From: a virus
Length of the DNA stretch: 33,144 nt
Virus record (IMG/VR): IMGVR_UViG_3300046009_011724
Span: 1-33,144 of that record
Reading direction: 5' to 3' (one strand)
In this document: positions 27,583 through 33,144 of the stretch, in pieces
Numbering within the stretch: the stretch's first letter is position 1
Layout: each line of letters starts with the position of its first letter
Made by a program: the position numbers and the translations under genes
Notes under the pieces: generated by a model
Seen by the model: the letters and a program-made list of their open reading frames with translations, nothing else
Databases searched by the model: none
What the model was told of the DNA's origin: nothing

Positions 27583-28046
27583 AATACTTAAACGAGCTGG
27601 ACCCAGTGACGTCTGCGCTGACCTACCGCGTCTCACAGCTTGAGCGCAAGATCAATGACGAGATTTTGCCGGCCGTAAAGGAGATGACCAGCGCGCTGGC
27701 CACAATGAGACAAAACGCGGCTGTGGCCAGGATGGAGCTTAAACGGAGGAACTTGCAGGAGGCAGAGGTCCTGGCTGGATCTATCCTGTCTTGGAAGGAC
27801 ATCGCGGTACCCGCGGAGCTAAAGATTGCCAAAAGCAAAATAGGCAAAGGCCAGCGGCGGGGATCCGGCCGCAACCGGACAGCGGCTGTGGTAGCCAAGC
27901 GGTGGGCGCTTTGGAAAATGCAAAGGGCGCAGGGCTACACGGTGGAACAGATTGCCCAGGCGTGGGGCTGCAACCACAGCAGCATTACCAACGCTGAGAA
28001 GCACAAGTTTCAGGCCGGCTACAGCGGGAGGCCGAGCAGCAAATGA
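27579..28046 (+). CDS. Coiled-coil + DnaA-like HTH protein (copy A)
   Basis: This 155-residue protein has an N-terminal helical part with coiled-coil character (ERKINDEILPAVKEMTSAL, 22-40). A basic linker (SKIGKGQRRGSGRNRT) leads to an HTH of the type RNRTxxVVAxRWxxW...ARAW-C-H(T/S)SxxNA at 98-140. The CNHSSITNA segment parallels the DHxTVxxA signature of DnaA domain IV and of phage initiators. A related gene lies at 29998. The conserved DNA-binding part and the variable N-terminus suggest two DNA-binding proteins with different partners, possibly origin or regulatory binders. Confidence 0.65.
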   Translation: MKYLNELDPVTSALTYRVSQLERKINDEILPAVKEMTSALATMRQNAAVARMELKRRNLQEAEVLAGSILSWKDIAVPAELKIAKSKIGKGQRRGSGRNRTAAVVAKRWALWKMQRAQGYTVEQIAQAWGCNHSSITNAEKHKFQAGYSGRPSSK

Positions 28047-28306
28047 GCCGTTTTTCTTTGCGAAAGCGGGAGACGGCATGCAAGACGAGGCCGGTGCTAC
28101 GCCGGTGCCGGTGGATGGCGCAGATGTTGAGGGAAACGGGTGAGCTGCCCAGCTGTGAGAAGCTGGGTCAAGAGTTTGAGGTTTCCTACAAAACCATTGC
28201 TCGGGACATCGACCTAATGCGGGACTTCATGGGCTACCCAATTCAGTACGACCGCCTTACTTACACGTGGAAGCTGTCAGGCCCGCTACCGGAGCCAGTG
28301 CTTTAA
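28043..28306 (+). CDS. Winged-HTH regulator (DeoR/WYL N-terminal type)
   Basis: This 87-residue protein is basic at the N-terminus (RFSLRKRETACKTRPVLRRC), followed by LPSCEKLGQEFEVSYKTIAR and DIDLMRDFMGYPIQYDRLTY. The segment from about 33 to 80 matches the HTH_11/DeoR DNA-binding region found at the start of WYL-type regulators (VSxxTIxRDIxxMRxxxGxPIxYD). No effector domain follows. It overlaps the previous stop (ATGA). A role as early transcription regulator is likely. Confidence 0.65.
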   Translation: MSRFSLRKRETACKTRPVLRRCRWMAQMLRETGELPSCEKLGQEFEVSYKTIARDIDLMRDFMGYPIQYDRLTYTWKLSGPLPEPVL

Positions 28307-28311
28307 AAATT

Positions 28312-28428
28312 ATGGCAAACAAAAACACAATGCGGTTACGGAAAATTCGAGATGGCTATGGCGAAAAGCGTGGGCATGCGGTGGACACCAAAAGAAAGCC
28401 AAAGCCGGAAAGGAACAAAAAACAGTGA
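28312..28428 (+). CDS. Tiny highly basic protein
   Basis: A 38-residue ORF (ATG 28312, TGA 28426-28428) reads MANKNTMRLRKIRDGYGEKR followed by a Lys/Arg/Pro-rich tail. About a third of its residues are basic. Its stop overlaps the next gene's GTG by GTGA, which supports translation. It could bind nucleic acid or be a remnant; the function is unknown. Confidence 0.4.
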   Translation: MANKNTMRLRKIRDGYGEKRGHAVDTKRKPKPERNKKQ

Positions 28429-28616
28429 TTGAACCAACTGACGTAAGGGATCTGGAGCAGGAAGGCGTAATTGGGCATGCCAGCTGGAGCGCTGGCGTGC
28501 AGGACGCGTTTATGAACGCCAGGCGAGACATTGAGATTCAAGGGCTAAAGGCCCGGGTGGAACGCTTGGAGGAAGTTCTAGTGGATTTTATCAAAAAACA
28601 AGGAGGCAACAAATGA
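28425..28616 (+). CDS. Small early coiled-coil protein
   Basis: This 63-residue protein starts with GTG overlapping the previous stop. An acidic first half (IEPTDVRDLEQEGVIGHASW) is followed by a helix with heptad pattern (IEIQGLKARVERLEEVLVDF), ending IKKQGGNK. The stop overlaps the next ATG by ATGA. No family was recognised. Confidence 0.5.
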   Translation: MIEPTDVRDLEQEGVIGHASWSAGVQDAFMNARRDIEIQGLKARVERLEEVLVDFIKKQGGNK

Positions 28617-28711
28617 GTGAACTAGAACTGATCGTGCGACTGGCCATACCGGCCGCGGCCGTGGGGCTGCTGGCGCTGGCGTGGCCGGTTCTAAAAAGCT
28701 GGGACGCGTAG
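28613..28711 (+). CDS. Micro membrane protein
   Basis: A 32-residue ORF reads MSELELIVRLAIPAAAVGLL, then ALAWPVLKSWDA. A strong AGGAGG ribosome site lies just upstream (28601-28606). It has one hydrophobic segment spanning most of its length. It is coupled on both sides. Functions of such microproteins vary; none can be assigned. Confidence 0.45.
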   Translation: MSELELIVRLAIPAAAVGLLALAWPVLKSWDA

Positions 28712-29220
28712 TGACCTACGCAGGCCACCATTGTGATGCGGCCGACAGGCCGGAGGCGAGCCATACCCCCTGCATGGCTAGCTTATGCGACAACCCCATC
28801 GAGGCCCTTTATAGGGAAGCGACGGAATCGTACAGCAGTGGTGGCCTGCCCGGCTTTCAAAAATGGCTGACGATCACCACGGCGGATCAGGCCAGGCAGC
28901 TGACGGTGGAGACGCTATCCCGCGTGCTGCCGATGTTGGTGAAGCCGGGGAACGTGCGGCTGAGGGTGTATGCCCTAATGTTTGCGATCAACTCCGACGC
29001 GCTGAATGGCGTGTGGACGCAGACGGCCGCGGCCAAGGAAATGGGAGTGACGCGGGCAGCGGTAAGCAAGCAGGTGCAGTGGTGGCTGGATTTCTTGGGA
29101 TTCCGACGCAACGCGCACACCAAAAGCGCGGAGGCGGTGGAAAGTTATCGAACGGTGCAGCGGGAGCGGCACTGGAGGCGGCAATCAATAGGCAAAAAAG
29201 GAGGCAAAAAATGCAAATAA
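28711..29220 (+). CDS. HTH early protein
   Basis: This 169-residue protein from GTG 28711 (overlapping the previous TAG by one base) has a Cys/His-containing start of uncertain reality (TYAGHHCDAADRPEA). The Met at 28774 is an alternative start. The body has a helix bundle (QARQLTVETLSRVLPMLVKP) and an HTH (TQTAAAKEMGVTRAAVSKQV, about 120-145), followed by a basic C-terminus. It resembles small phage replication- or packaging-associated HTH proteins. The next gene begins inside its 3' end with its own ribosome site. Confidence 0.55.
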   Translation: MTYAGHHCDAADRPEASHTPCMASLCDNPIEALYREATESYSSGGLPGFQKWLTITTADQARQLTVETLSRVLPMLVKPGNVRLRVYALMFAINSDALNGVWTQTAAAKEMGVTRAAVSKQVQWWLDFLGFRRNAHTKSAEAVESYRTVQRERHWRRQSIGKKGGKKCK

Positions 29221-29843
29221 TTGAATTAAAGCGCTTGGACCGTGAAGGTCGGGCGGTGGAGAAGGTGCCCGGGGTGCGGATTACGCCCAACGGGCTGGTG
29301 TTTGAAAAGGCCTTAAACATCGAGCAATGGAAAGAGGTGGGCCGGTGGCTGCAAAGCTGCCGCCGGGCGCAGACCTGGCTGGATGCGGACTGGCTGAACT
29401 ACGGCAAAAAGTCGTACGACGAGGCGGATCTGCAGGAGGCGTTGGATCAGCTGGAGTTTAACTTCGGACCCAAAACAGACGCGTTACTAACCCTAGGCAA
29501 CGTGCCGATCGAAAAGCGCCGGCCGGGCCTAACGGCACAGCATTACCTTGAGCTGCAGAAGCTGAAAACGGTGAAGGAGCAGGACAAGTGGGCGAAGCTG
29601 GCGGAAGCGGAAAAGCTGACGCCCAACGATCTGAAAAGATCGATCGCCGCGGGTGAGGTGGTGCGCGGATCGGACGAGCGATCGAGCGGGATCTTTACCT
29701 TGGCGGCTTGGGTGACGGAGTTTGAGGTGTGGAAGCGGTCTCTGGACGATGGCTGGCGGGGAGACCTGGCTTGGCACGCCAAGGTGCGCGAGCAGATCAA
29801 GCCGGTCATCGAGTTTGTAGAGTACGTCAAGGCTAGGGACTAG
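29211..29843 (+). CDS. Phage protein, WLxYGxxxY family, unknown role
   Basis: This 210-residue protein has a strong ribosome site (AAGGAGG) and starts MQIIELKRLDREGRAVEKV. The middle (AQTWLDADWLNYGKKSYDEA, then TLGNVPIEKRRPGLTAQHYL and KEQDKWAKLAEAEKLTPNDL) matches a recurring phage pattern: a W-x-x-x-D-W-L-x-Y-G box, an R-R-x-x-L-x-x-x-H-Y box and an E-Q-x-x-W box. It appears near replication genes in other phages, sometimes labelled ParB-like. The exact function is unknown. The C-terminal 60 residues are a helical tail. Confidence 0.6.
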   Translation: MQIIELKRLDREGRAVEKVPGVRITPNGLVFEKALNIEQWKEVGRWLQSCRRAQTWLDADWLNYGKKSYDEADLQEALDQLEFNFGPKTDALLTLGNVPIEKRRPGLTAQHYLELQKLKTVKEQDKWAKLAEAEKLTPNDLKRSIAAGEVVRGSDERSSGIFTLAAWVTEFEVWKRSLDDGWRGDLAWHAKVREQIKPVIEFVEYVKARD

Positions 29844-30077
29844 GTGCCGGATCTGGCTTGGCTGCGCGACGTGCTGGGCACGTTGCGGGGGACGCTTGTG
29901 CGGATCCGGGAGGCAAGCGCCAACCCGGAGGTGCGCACATCCATCGCCCTGGTGGACACGTGCCTGATTATTTTAGGAAAAACAAAGGAGGAAGGTCATG
30001 GACAACAAATTGATCGAGGCTGCGAAAAACTACCGCCTGACGGTGCTGGAAAAGAAGTCAGCCCACTGGGAGCGTGA
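29844..30077 (+). CDS. Small early protein, uncertain end
   Basis: A 77-residue ORF starts with GTG directly after the preceding stop. The first 50 residues (LAWLRDVLGTLRGTLVRIRE and then RTSIALVDTCLIILGKTKEE) form an amphipathic and partly hydrophobic region. The last 27 residues are only the overlap with the next gene in another frame. The GTG has no clear ribosome site apart from coupling to the preceding gene. The first part probably is real; the precise 3' end is less sure. Confidence 0.45.
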   Translation: MPDLAWLRDVLGTLRGTLVRIREASANPEVRTSIALVDTCLIILGKTKEEGHGQQIDRGCEKLPPDGAGKEVSPLGA

Positions 30078-30411
30078 ACTTGATGAGCTAAAAAAGGCAC
30101 TGAATCGGCTGCAAAATGAGGCGGTCCTGCGGACGGCGTTAAAGGCCCCAGAGCTGCAACTTCCGGTGCTGGAGGTGCCAAAGGAAATCAGCTATCGGCC
30201 GGTTAACGGTAAAAAGACAAGAAACCGCACGCCGGACGTGGTGGCACAGAGATGGGAGTTTTGGAAAAAGCAGTACGCGGCCGGGATGACCGTTTCCATG
30301 ATTGCCAGGGCGTGGGACTGCGATCACGCCACGGTATGTAACGCACGGAAATGTGGCTGGAAGCCGTCGATCCGGGGAAAGCGGCGGGGAATTGTGGTAA
30401 AATCATGCTGA
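29998..30411 (+). CDS. Coiled-coil + DnaA-like HTH protein (copy B)
   Basis: This 137-residue protein is the paralogue of the one at 27579. A strong GGAGGAAGG ribosome site lies upstream. An N-terminal charged coiled coil (LEKKSAHWERELDELKKALN) is followed by a Val/Pro-rich linker and RNRTPDVVAQRWEFWKKQ, then ARAWDCDHATVCNARKCGW at 103-121. The DCDHATV segment is close to the DHxTV signature of DnaA domain IV. It directly precedes the primase gene, so involvement at the replication origin is plausible. Its 3' end overlaps the primase start by 7 nt. Confidence 0.65.
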   Translation: MDNKLIEAAKNYRLTVLEKKSAHWERELDELKKALNRLQNEAVLRTALKAPELQLPVLEVPKEISYRPVNGKKTRNRTPDVVAQRWEFWKKQYAAGMTVSMIARAWDCDHATVCNARKCGWKPSIRGKRRGIVVKSC

Positions 30412-31271
30412 CGATTGACCAGCTAAAGGAGCGGATTCCTCTGCCCGACGCCGCCAAGCGGCTGGGGATCGCGGGCTTTCCGGACGGGCCGGGCAAGATG
30501 TGTAGCCCGATCCGGCAGGGGGACGATAACCCGAGCTTTTCGGTATGGCAGGGCGACAAGGGACTGGTCTGGACGGATCACGGCACCAAGGAAAGCGGCG
30601 ATCAAATCACGCTAATTGAAAAGGTGCGCGGGGTATCTGCCAAGGAGGCGATACGGATGATGCGCGAATGGGCAGGGGATCTGGCTCCTGCACCAGTCCG
30701 GAAGGACGGCAAACCGCAGCCAAGAATTGTAAAGGTGTACGATTACCTAGATGCAGACGGCAAGTTAAAGCACCAGACGCTGCGTTATGAACCCAAGATG
30801 TTTCGCCAGCGGAGGCCGGCCGCGGAAGGCGAAAGGGCTGGGAACAAACAGGCCAGCCGGGACCGTGAGGGAAACTGGTGGCTGTGGACATTGGCCGGGA
30901 TCACACCGGTCCTTTATCGGTTACCGCAGTTACTGGCCAACCCGGAGCTGGTGGTCGGGATTTTTGAGGGCGAGAAGGATGCGGATGCTGCCGCCGCAGC
31001 TGATGGAAACATTGCAGCGACCACGTCGCCGATGGGGGCTGGGAAATGGCGTGAGGAATACACGCAGACGCTGGCCAAAAGGCGGGTAGTTATTGTGCCG
31101 GACCGAGACAAGGCAGGACAGGATCACGGGCTGGCGGTGGCTAAGGCTCTGCGGGACAAAGGAGGCTGCCAGGTGCGAATTGTGAGGTGGGAGCTCCTAT
31201 GGCCATCGGCTCCGATGGATGGAAAGGTGGATTTTTATGACTGGATGGACGTGTGGAGGAAATCGGCATGA
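30405..31271 (+). CDS. TOPRIM primase-like protein
   Basis: This 288-residue protein is a phage primase of the DnaG/TOPRIM type. The N-terminal part (KMCSPIRQGDDNPSFSVWQG, then VWTDHGTKESGDQITL) matches the region near a CHC2-like zinc domain, although only one Cys (C33) is visible there, so a normal zinc finger is absent or degenerate. The TOPRIM core begins with IFEGEKDADAA (E188/E190) and VIVPDRDKAGQD (D233/D235), which coordinate Mg. It would synthesise RNA primers at phage forks. The ATPase gene follows with ATGA coupling. Confidence 0.8.
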   Translation: MLTIDQLKERIPLPDAAKRLGIAGFPDGPGKMCSPIRQGDDNPSFSVWQGDKGLVWTDHGTKESGDQITLIEKVRGVSAKEAIRMMREWAGDLAPAPVRKDGKPQPRIVKVYDYLDADGKLKHQTLRYEPKMFRQRRPAAEGERAGNKQASRDREGNWWLWTLAGITPVLYRLPQLLANPELVVGIFEGEKDADAAAAADGNIAATTSPMGAGKWREEYTQTLAKRRVVIVPDRDKAGQDHGLAVAKALRDKGGCQVRIVRWELLWPSAPMDGKVDFYDWMDVWRKSA

Positions 31272-32890
31272 AGGATGGGCAAGTGCTGGATGCTTTATGG
31301 GAGGCCAGTGCAGATGTTTCTGATTTTATAGGGCATGCGGAAGCGGGGCCGGAGGTGGTCAGCAGCGTTCTGCCCAAGGTCAGGCTGCCTGGGAATGGTC
31401 ACCGAATAGGTCAGACGGCTGAGGATCTGGGGAAAGCATTGAGGGAGCAGGATCTGTTTGAGCGGGACGGTATCGTGCTGATGGTGAACCGACGAGGCCG
31501 TCTGTCGGTGATGACCTCCGAGAAGTTTCATAGCTGGATTGAGGATTACGTGGCGCCTTACAAGCTAGGAGAGCACGGCGAGGAGGCGGCCAGCATGTCC
31601 GACAAATGTGCGTCAGGGGTGTTGGCTAGTGAGCAATTTATCCGGGAACTACGGCCGATTCGCAGGGTGGCAACCGTAAGACTGCCTGTGATTCGAAAGG
31701 ATGGGACGCTGGAGCTGTTGCCGGAAGGGTACGATGCAGAAACACAGGTGCTGACCAGGTCGGAAATGGAGTTGCAGGACGACATGACGTTGGAACAAGC
31801 CAAGGCTGTTTTTGAGGAGTGGATGGTGGATTTCCCGTGGCCCACCAATGAGGCTGAGGCCGCTAGGTCAAAGGCTGTGGCGTTGGCGGCAATGTTTGCG
31901 CCGTATCTTGACCTGATGCTGGCCCCGCGGGAACCACGGCCAGCGTTCATCTTTTCAGCCAACTCGGAAGGGGCTGGCAAGACGTTACTGTGTCGGCTGG
32001 CGGTCTGCCCGGTGTTTGGGCCTATGAAGATTACGGCACCTCCGGAAGGCAGTGAAAGCGAGGAGCTTACCAAGGCGCTGAACGCGGCCGCGATCAATGG
32101 GGAGCCTTACCTGGTGTTTGATAACTGGAGGGGTGAGATTAAGTCGTCCAGCTTGGAGGCTTTTATTACGGCCAACGTATGGGCCGGCCGGGTGTTGGGT
32201 GCATCTCGTAATTTTGAGGTGGAAAAGTCCTGCCTGATTTACGTGACCGCCAATACCGCCAGGGTAAATGCGGACATGCGTCGGAGGTGTTTGCAGCTGT
32301 CTCTGCACGTTCAGGAGGCAAAGATTGAGGAAAGGCGGTACAGCCGAGCTATCAGTGAGGAGGACATTTTGTCGGCCCGGCCGCAGTTATTGGGTGCCTT
32401 GTGGGCGTTTGTTAAGCACTGGGACGCACAAGGCCGGATGCCCGGATCCGTAAATCACAGCAGTTTCCCCAGATGGTCGGCTCAGGTGGGTGGCATTGTG
32501 CAGCTTGTTACTGGGATTCACCCATGCACTGCGCCTTTGGTAAGTGCGGATGATACTTTGGCCGACATGGAGAAGCTGGTGGGAGCCGTGATGGTAGACG
32601 AGACACAGCCGGTCTTAGAGTTTCGTCCGGCAGAGTTAATGGCAAAATCTCGTGAGATGGGGCTTTTTGCTTGGGTATTAGATGAAACGCCTCCAGACGA
32701 GGAAAGGCAGGACAAGCAGGTAAGGCGTGAAAGGTCAGCCTTTGGTAAGATCTTGGCTAGGTTTGATGGTAGAACGTTTGGTGTTAAGCGCTTGGAGGTT
32801 AGGGGCGAGGGTCATGCCAGAATGATTCAAGTGCACCATGTGCCCTGCCATGTTGCGGACCATGTCGCAACGCAACCCGCTCCCGTTTAA
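31268..32890 (+). CDS. Replicative helicase-like P-loop ATPase
   Basis: This 540-residue protein has an N-terminal domain of about 200 residues without an evident motif, then a P-loop ATPase core. Walker A is SEGAGKT (233-239), Walker B is YLVFDNW (281-287) and the sensor/arginine region is VTANTARVNADMRRRC (326-341). This layout is found in phage and plasmid helicase-like ATPases that work with TOPRIM primases, so the pair forms the replication core. The start at 31268 is coupled by ATGA. CATGGT-type iterons begin in its 3' end (32835, 32859) and continue into the noncoding region. Confidence 0.75.
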   Translation: MKDGQVLDALWEASADVSDFIGHAEAGPEVVSSVLPKVRLPGNGHRIGQTAEDLGKALREQDLFERDGIVLMVNRRGRLSVMTSEKFHSWIEDYVAPYKLGEHGEEAASMSDKCASGVLASEQFIRELRPIRRVATVRLPVIRKDGTLELLPEGYDAETQVLTRSEMELQDDMTLEQAKAVFEEWMVDFPWPTNEAEAARSKAVALAAMFAPYLDLMLAPREPRPAFIFSANSEGAGKTLLCRLAVCPVFGPMKITAPPEGSESEELTKALNAAAINGEPYLVFDNWRGEIKSSSLEAFITANVWAGRVLGASRNFEVEKSCLIYVTANTARVNADMRRRCLQLSLHVQEAKIEERRYSRAISEEDILSARPQLLGALWAFVKHWDAQGRMPGSVNHSSFPRWSAQVGGIVQLVTGIHPCTAPLVSADDTLADMEKLVGAVMVDETQPVLEFRPAELMAKSREMGLFAWVLDETPPDEERQDKQVRRERSAFGKILARFDGRTFGVKRLEVRGEGHARMIQVHHVPCHVADHVATQPAPV

Positions 32891-32909
32891 TTGGTTTCAT
32901 TAAAGTAGT

Positions 32910-33021
32910 CATGGTCATCATGGTAAGTTGCCTATACACACCTATCTGTTGCCAAAGATCTCCAGCGCGGGCGCGCGGGCGCGCGCGCGCATTTGTATGG
33001 GGACTTACCATGTTGACCATG
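32910..33021. repeat. 19-bp inverted repeat around a GC-only tract
   Basis: CATGGTCATCATGGTAAGT (32910-32928) and ACTTACCATGTTGACCATG (33003-33021) are inverted copies with one mismatch. Between them lies a 26-nt run of only G and C (32965-32990), mostly alternating, a candidate Z-DNA or early-melting block marker. It is a strong candidate origin or regulatory element. Confidence 0.75.
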
Positions 33022-33037
33022 TCGTCATGTTTAGTAG

Positions 33038-33054
33038 TTGCTTTCTTATATAAT
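33038..33054 (+). promoter_or_regulatory. Candidate rightward promoter with TATAAT
   Basis: A perfect TATAAT lies at 33049-33054 inside the iteron cluster. No good -35 is found at 17 nt. If the genome is circular this would drive the terminase and late genes and would be flanked by CATGGT sites on both sides. Confidence 0.35.
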
Positions 33055-33144
33055 CTTACAAACAAGCATGGTCACCTGCATGGTAGGTGCATGGTCGAAA
33101 ACCATGAGCAAGGAATCTCTTTGATCTGTTATATGCATGCGTCC

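Larger units (their letters stand above)
32835..33106. repeat. CATGGT/ACCATG iteron cluster
   Basis: CATGGT (either strand) occurs at 32835, 32859, 32910, 32919, 33007, 33016, 33067, 33079, 33090 and 33101: ten copies in about 270 nt. Several are spaced 9-12 nt. Random expectation is well below one. It marks the only long noncoding region and fits initiator or repressor binding. Confidence 0.75.
32891..33144. other. Main noncoding region, candidate origin/cos region
   Basis: No convincing gene occurs in these 254 nt. They hold eight of the ten iterons, the inverted repeat, the GC-only tract and the TATAAT box. Position between the replication genes and, across the ends, the small terminase gene is where an origin or cos site would be expected. 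No terminal repeat between the window's ends is visible. Confidence 0.55.

Noticed and set aside
1-33144. Integrated prophage with attL/attR at the window ends.
   Set aside because: The attP core and integrase lie inside the window with phage genes on both sides, and no host genes are seen at either end.

Overview
The window reads as a temperate, tailed double-stranded DNA phage (siphovirus-like). It carries lambda/P22-style head genes, a GpA-type terminase, a short tape measure, a lysis set with an Rz/Rz1-like spanin pair (which implies a host with an outer membrane), a tyrosine integrase and a replication module. The DNA is GC-rich and almost every gene touches or overlaps the next. The host cannot be named from the sequence. 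A GC-rich diderm such as a member of Verrucomicrobiota is only a weak guess.

Phage genes lie on both sides of the integrase and its putative attP (about 26.55 kb, the 3' part of a tRNA gene). The attP is therefore not split, as it would be in an integrated prophage. The sequence looks like the excised, circular or circularly permuted genome, or most of it, opened just upstream of the small terminase gene.

Layout. 66-6807: terminase, a small reverse-strand gene, head-tail connector, portal, protease-scaffold, major capsid protein followed by a strong hairpin, head completion. 6813-11512: a tightly coupled non-structural cassette of five genes (double glycosyltransferase, GT9-like glycosyltransferase, E1-beta/transketolase-like subunit, radical SAM enzyme, E1-alpha/TPP-binding subunit) set inside the morphogenesis operon. 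11517-17804: tail completion, tube, chaperone with a likely -1 frameshift site, tape measure, tail tip. 17773-19112: two reverse-strand genes (zinc-ribbon and Cys-rich protein). 19168-22003: fibre and adhesin genes with a repeated DNA cassette and AT-rich exchanged segments. 22000-23363: lysis. 23360-24747: accessory genes, including a phosphoesterase. 24749-25219: two divergent paralogous ribbon-helix-helix regulators around a palindrome. 25227-26460: putative excisionase overlapping the integrase antisense. 26502-32890: early genes, starting with a train of tiny coupled ORFs, then HTH proteins, a TOPRIM primase and a helicase-like ATPase. 32835-33106: an iteron-rich noncoding region that is a candidate origin or control region.

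Three observations stand out. (1) The 6.8-11.5 kb cassette looks like an undescribed phage system for building and attaching an unusual glycan or other modification. (2) A TTGACA hexamer sits 13-16 nt before many start codons that lack a Shine-Dalgarno sequence. It occurs on both strands and at an internal start separating protease from scaffold, and it is too close to the start codon to be a -35 box. (3) A lysogeny switch probably built from two paralogous RHH proteins replaces the usual CI/Cro pair.
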